A stretch of DNA of 64,000 bases, from positions 186,001 to 250,000 of the forward strand of contig JAEWAY010000036.1 in the NCBI GenBank assembly GCA_023391415.1, given 5' to 3'. Positions 60,631 to 64,000 of the stretch are shown piece after piece. The notes beneath the pieces are model-generated. The model was given only the letters and a program-made list of their open reading frames with translations, made no database searches and was not told where the DNA came from. Position 1 is the first letter of the stretch, and every line of letters begins with the position of its first letter. A program made the translations under genes and the position numbers. The DNA comes from Bacteroidota bacterium. Its GTDB lineage: Bacteria > Bacteroidota > Bacteroidia > Cytophagales > Cytophagaceae.

Positions 60631-63600
60631 ATGAAAAGATTAAATTGTTGGCACATTTTAGCTTTTTTCCTGACGCCTTATATTCTGCTGGCGGAAGGAA
60701 CCCGACAACTTACACCAAGTTCGACGGACAACGGGCATATTCAGATATTTGATAACAATACACTAACAAGACCTTTCGCCACCTTTGATTGCCCGGAGGA
60801 ACACCGGCTGAACTTTTCAATCTGTAACCTGGGCGAAAAAGTTTTCTTTGGCTTCAGACAGAACGACAAAGATGTCTATTTCAGGATAAAGGATCCCGAC
60901 GGGCAGCTTGTCGAAATCAATGGAAACACCATCAATCAGGTTCCTACTTCCGGAGCCGGCTATATAGCCAACTATAGCCAGGCTTATAATGGTCCCTCAG
61001 CCGTCGTGGGGACTGCCGGATACAACGCGCTCTCCTTTACTCCCACCAAAACGGGTGACTACTATGTCGAATTCAATCCTAAAAGAAACGGAAGACCAGC
61101 CACCGAAATCAATCCAGTAAAAAGAGTCTTCAGCTATTTCGACATTACCGTTACCACCGCGAGCAATGTAATAATTCCTGGAAGACTATGGTCCAAAGCA
61201 TGGGATTTACAATGTAACGGAGGCAATAACCCATTCAACGGCCTAATGTACATATACTCTGACGATGGCATTGTGACTTCTCTGAACTTCAATGGCATGA
61301 TGCCGTTCGGATTCGTCGTATTCGCCAACTCCAGTGGTTTGCGAAATACCGGCAATTCCAACTCCGACAGACAATCCGCCAATGGCAACATAAATTATCC
61401 TCAGTATAAAATATTCTTAAATGATCCCGATATCGATTGCTATCCGACGGGAACATTCGGCAATCTGACCCAGGCTTCCACCGTATCCGGATGTTCAGAA
61501 ACCGATTACTGCATCAACGTATATACCGATCAAAGCGGGACTATTGAGATCCTGCTGGATTTTGAAGCGCCTGCCGGATTTCAGCCCAATACCAGAGACC
61601 GGATCATCTCCGTAAAAGACGCCATAGCGGGCCATAATTGCGTCCGATGGGATGGCCGCGACGGCAAAGGCGCCATCGTAACTCCGGGAAGAGAAATAGA
61701 CATGGAAGTCAACTTCCTGAACGGTCTCACACACTTGCCTCTTTTCGATGTCGAATTTCATCCCAAGGGCTATATCGTGTCACTGGTTCGCCCGACAGGT
61801 CCGCCACCTATGCTGTACTGGGACGATACCCAGGTTGGTGGAGGAATGAATCTGACCGGATGCTTAAGCACCAATGGATGTCATACTTGGCCGGCCTCGG
61901 GCAGTGGCTTCGGAAACGAAAGGACGATCAATACCTGGTGGCACGCCCAGACGGTAAAAGACAAGCTGCTCTTCACCTCTTTTGATATTGTCGTTGACGC
62001 CAATGGAGACAATGGAGTCGGCAACAATGTGGCCAATGATACTACCATTTGCGACGCCACGCCGGTATATCAGCTAAACGGAGTGGTGATAAACGCGCTG
62101 GGTGGCGAATGGTCCACTTCCGGCACAGGTACATTTTCAGATATTACCGACCTAAAAGGAACATATACCCTATCCGCTCAGGACATAGCGAACGGACAAG
62201 TGACGCTCACCCTGACAACGACCGGGACGGGACTTTGTCCTCCACAATCGGATCAGTTGGTACTCCGGATAGACAACCTCCCCACTATTACGACTTCAGA
62301 TGTGGAAGTATGCGCCAACAACGCCGTAGCGTCCTTGAGCGCGAGCGCGGCCAACACATCGGGAATTACATGGTCTGGAGGAAGCGGTTCATTTAACAAT
62401 ACCACGATACCCAATCCAAGATATACGCCTACCCCCGCTGAAATCGCGGCGGGCTCGGTCGACCTTACTATCACGACAAGCGGCAATGGCGTTTGCGCTC
62501 CTCAATCTTCCCAGGTAAAGGTAAGCTTTTCACCAATGCCTGAAATCCAGACTACCTCTCCTCTTTCCATTTGTAGAAACAATACTACGGTCAACCTGTC
62601 GGCTACCATATCCGTAGCTTCCGGCATAATCTGGTCTGGTGGCAATGGCGGCTTTAGCGCTCCCAATAGTCTAAATACGACGTATACGCCCACAAACGCT
62701 GAAATCAACACGGGATCAGTAACGTTAAGAGCGACTACGACCGGCAACGGAAACTGTCTGGCCGTTTCTGAAAACATTACAGTCAACTTTACCAATCCTC
62801 CGATTGTAAACGCCGGAACGAATCTGGTCGTTTGTAATACCAATACGGAAATATCCCTCAATGGCCAGGTAACCGGTTCATCCAATCATACCTGGTCTGG
62901 CGGCTCAGGAACATTCGACGACGCGGGCGCTCTACAAACGACGTACCACCTTACCGCCAATGATATAAGCTCCGGCAAAGTCATCCTGTATCTCGAATCT
63001 TCCGAAAGTAATTGTATTCCGGTAAGGGATTCCCTTCAAATCACCTTTACTTCCGCTCCCGGAATCAATATAGGAAACGACCTCTCCGTATGCGGCAACA
63101 ACCCTTCCGCCAGCCTTCAGGCTCAACTAACCGGAGCTACACAGGTACTCTGGGAAGGTTTTGGAACTTTTTCAAACAATACTTCGATCAATACGGTCTA
63201 TACGCCTTCCAGCTTTGAAATATCCCTTGGGCTTTCTTCCGTAATCGCGAGCACTACGGATAATGGTATTTGTCCTCCGGCAAAAGATACATTGATCATC
63301 TCAATAGCCCCCGCGCCGACGGCAAACGCGGGATCAGACATGAGCATATGTAAGAATAATCCATCGATCAGCCTTAATGGTTCCGTCGGTTCCGGCGCTA
63401 CAGGACAACAATGGATTGGCGGGGGCGGGGTATTTATTCCGAACAGAAACGCCCTGAACGCCACCTATATTCCTACCGCCAACGAACTGTCCGCCGGCTC
63501 ACTTCGGCTTGTTCTAAGCGCTTCAAAAACATCCTGTAACAATGTAACCGACACGTTAGTCATTACATTTACAGACGCGCCGGTGGTAAACGCCGGACCC

Positions 63601-64000
63601 GATCAGTCAATATGTATCAATAATCCGGTCCTGAACCTGAACGGCTCCGTATCAGGAGCGACAGGTGGCAGTTGGTCGGGACCAGGAAGCTTTAATCCCG
63701 GCTCCGGCAACCTGAACGGAACATATACCGCGAGCGAAAGCGAAATAACCGCGGGAAGTATTGAATTGGTGCTTACTTCTACCGGCAATGGCAACTGCAA
63801 CGCGGTTACCGATACACTGAGAGCGACTTTCACCCCCGCTCCCACAGCCAACGCCGGATCGGACTTTTCCGTTTGCTCCAATAATTCGGATATCGCCTTA
63901 ACGGGAAGTGTCACTATAGCCACCGGTGGCGCGTGGAGTGGAGGCAACGGGACATATGTACCAAATCAGTCTACCCTGGCCACCACGTATCTACCAACCC
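60631..64000 (+). CDS. second giant modular adhesin, N-terminal part (runs off the window)
   Basis: The frame is open from 60631 to the window edge (1,123 codons seen). It begins with a signal peptide (MKRLNCWHILAFFL... ending LLAEG); an in-frame ATG at 60619 would add four residues. Residues to about 466 match the N-terminal region of adhesin 1, including RPFAT.D.PEE.RLN, ICNLGEK and TINTWW. A FlgD-like WDGRDGKGAIVTPGREI block is also present. Eight repeat modules follow, the last cut by the edge (WSGGNGTY, then TTYLPT). By analogy it should end with a type B T9SS domain outside the window. It is divergent from PorP/SprF copy 3 and the OmpA/LysM gene. Confidence 0.92.
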   Translation, partial: MKRLNCWHILAFFLTPYILLAEGTRQLTPSSTDNGHIQIFDNNTLTRPFATFDCPEEHRLNFSICNLGEKVFFGFRQNDKDVYFRIKDPDGQLVEINGNTINQVPTSGAGYIANYSQAYNGPSAVVGTAGYNALSFTPTKTGDYYVEFNPKRNGRPATEINPVKRVFSYFDITVTTASNVIIPGRLWSKAWDLQCNGGNNPFNGLMYIYSDDGIVTSLNFNGMMPFGFVVFANSSGLRNTGNSNSDRQSANGNINYPQYKIFLNDPDIDCYPTGTFGNLTQASTVSGCSETDYCINVYTDQSGTIEILLDFEAPAGFQPNTRDRIISVKDAIAGHNCVRWDGRDGKGAIVTPGREIDMEVNFLNGLTHLPLFDVEFHPKGYIVSLVRPTGPPPMLYWDDTQVGGGMNLTGCLSTNGCHTWPASGSGFGNERTINTWWHAQTVKDKLLFTSFDIVVDANGDNGVGNNVANDTTICDATPVYQLNGVVINALGGEWSTSGTGTFSDITDLKGTYTLSAQDIANGQVTLTLTTTGTGLCPPQSDQLVLRIDNLPTITTSDVEVCANNAVASLSASAANTSGITWSGGSGSFNNTTIPNPRYTPTPAEIAAGSVDLTITTSGNGVCAPQSSQVKVSFSPMPEIQTTSPLSICRNNTTVNLSATISVASGIIWSGGNGGFSAPNSLNTTYTPTNAEINTGSVTLRATTTGNGNCLAVSENITVNFTNPPIVNAGTNLVVCNTNTEISLNGQVTGSSNHTWSGGSGTFDDAGALQTTYHLTANDISSGKVILYLESSESNCIPVRDSLQITFTSAPGINIGNDLSVCGNNPSASLQAQLTGATQVLWEGFGTFSNNTSINTVYTPSSFEISLGLSSVIASTTDNGICPPAKDTLIISIAPAPTANAGSDMSICKNNPSISLNGSVGSGATGQQWIGGGGVFIPNRNALNATYIPTANELSAGSLRLVLSASKTSCNNVTDTLVITFTDAPVVNAGPDQSICINNPVLNLNGSVSGATGGSWSGPGSFNPGSGNLNGTYTASESEITAGSIELVLTSTGNGNCNAVTDTLRATFTPAPTANAGSDFSVCSNNSDIALTGSVTIATGGAWSGGNGTYVPNQSTLATTYLPT

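Overview
The window is chromosomal DNA from a member of the phylum Bacteroidota, most likely a gliding, polymer-degrading Cytophagales-type bacterium. Four things point there: giant surface proteins with the type IX secretion system (T9SS) type B C-terminal domain, three PorP/SprF-family outer-membrane proteins, a GH9 cellulase with a T9SS type A sorting domain, and a 14-gene complex I locus with the short NuoG usual in this phylum. A genus cannot be named from the sequence alone. There are no transposases, phage genes, CRISPR arrays, rRNA genes or tRNA genes that I could recognise.

Region 1 (1-16.6 kb) is a surface-adhesin locus. It holds a tiny membrane protein, a 3,779-residue modular protein with 32 Ig-like repeats of about 89 residues and a type B sorting domain, a small secreted Lys/Arg-rich protein directly behind it, two tandem PorP/SprF genes facing it, and a divergent TPR/PD40 protein. 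Region 2 (16.6-34.6 kb) is housekeeping and mixed: an rRNA methyltransferase, a lipoprotein BamA-family protein (TamL-like), a GT-C glycosyltransferase, HemF, a PAP2 phosphatase, an orphan LytTR regulator, riboflavin synthase, a sugar transferase, Pcm, a thioesterase, a histone-deacetylase-like enzyme, a CbpA-type DnaJ, an unusual HExxH/beta-propeller/outer-membrane-barrel protein, and a CorC/HlyC membrane protein. Region 3 (34.8-48.5 kb) is the nuoA-N operon with a DedA gene behind it. Region 4 (48.7-53.4 kb) runs mostly leftward: a PBP4-type DD-peptidase, methylglyoxal synthase, and an etfB-etfA-nuclease operon ending in a strong terminator. Region 5 (53.5-64 kb) holds the secreted GH9 enzyme, then a leftward PorP/SprF-OmpA/LysM pair, and divergent from it the start of a second giant adhesin that runs off the right edge.

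The two giant adhesins share an N-terminal region of about 465 residues and the same repeat module. Each lies next to PorP/SprF genes and TPR/PD40 proteins, so the window contains two paralogous adhesin-export loci about 45 kb apart. The most original observation is that the modules fall into two subtypes: the length of the Trp-Gly loop covaries with an acidic position about 20-25 residues downstream. Other points worth attention are the unrecognised shared N-terminal region, the small basic protein after adhesin 1, the OmpA protein with three LysM domains, the protease-propeller-barrel fusion, and a 46-codon reading frame that ends in an ATGA overlap with nuoA.

All calls come from reading the translated sequences and DNA by eye; no database search was run.
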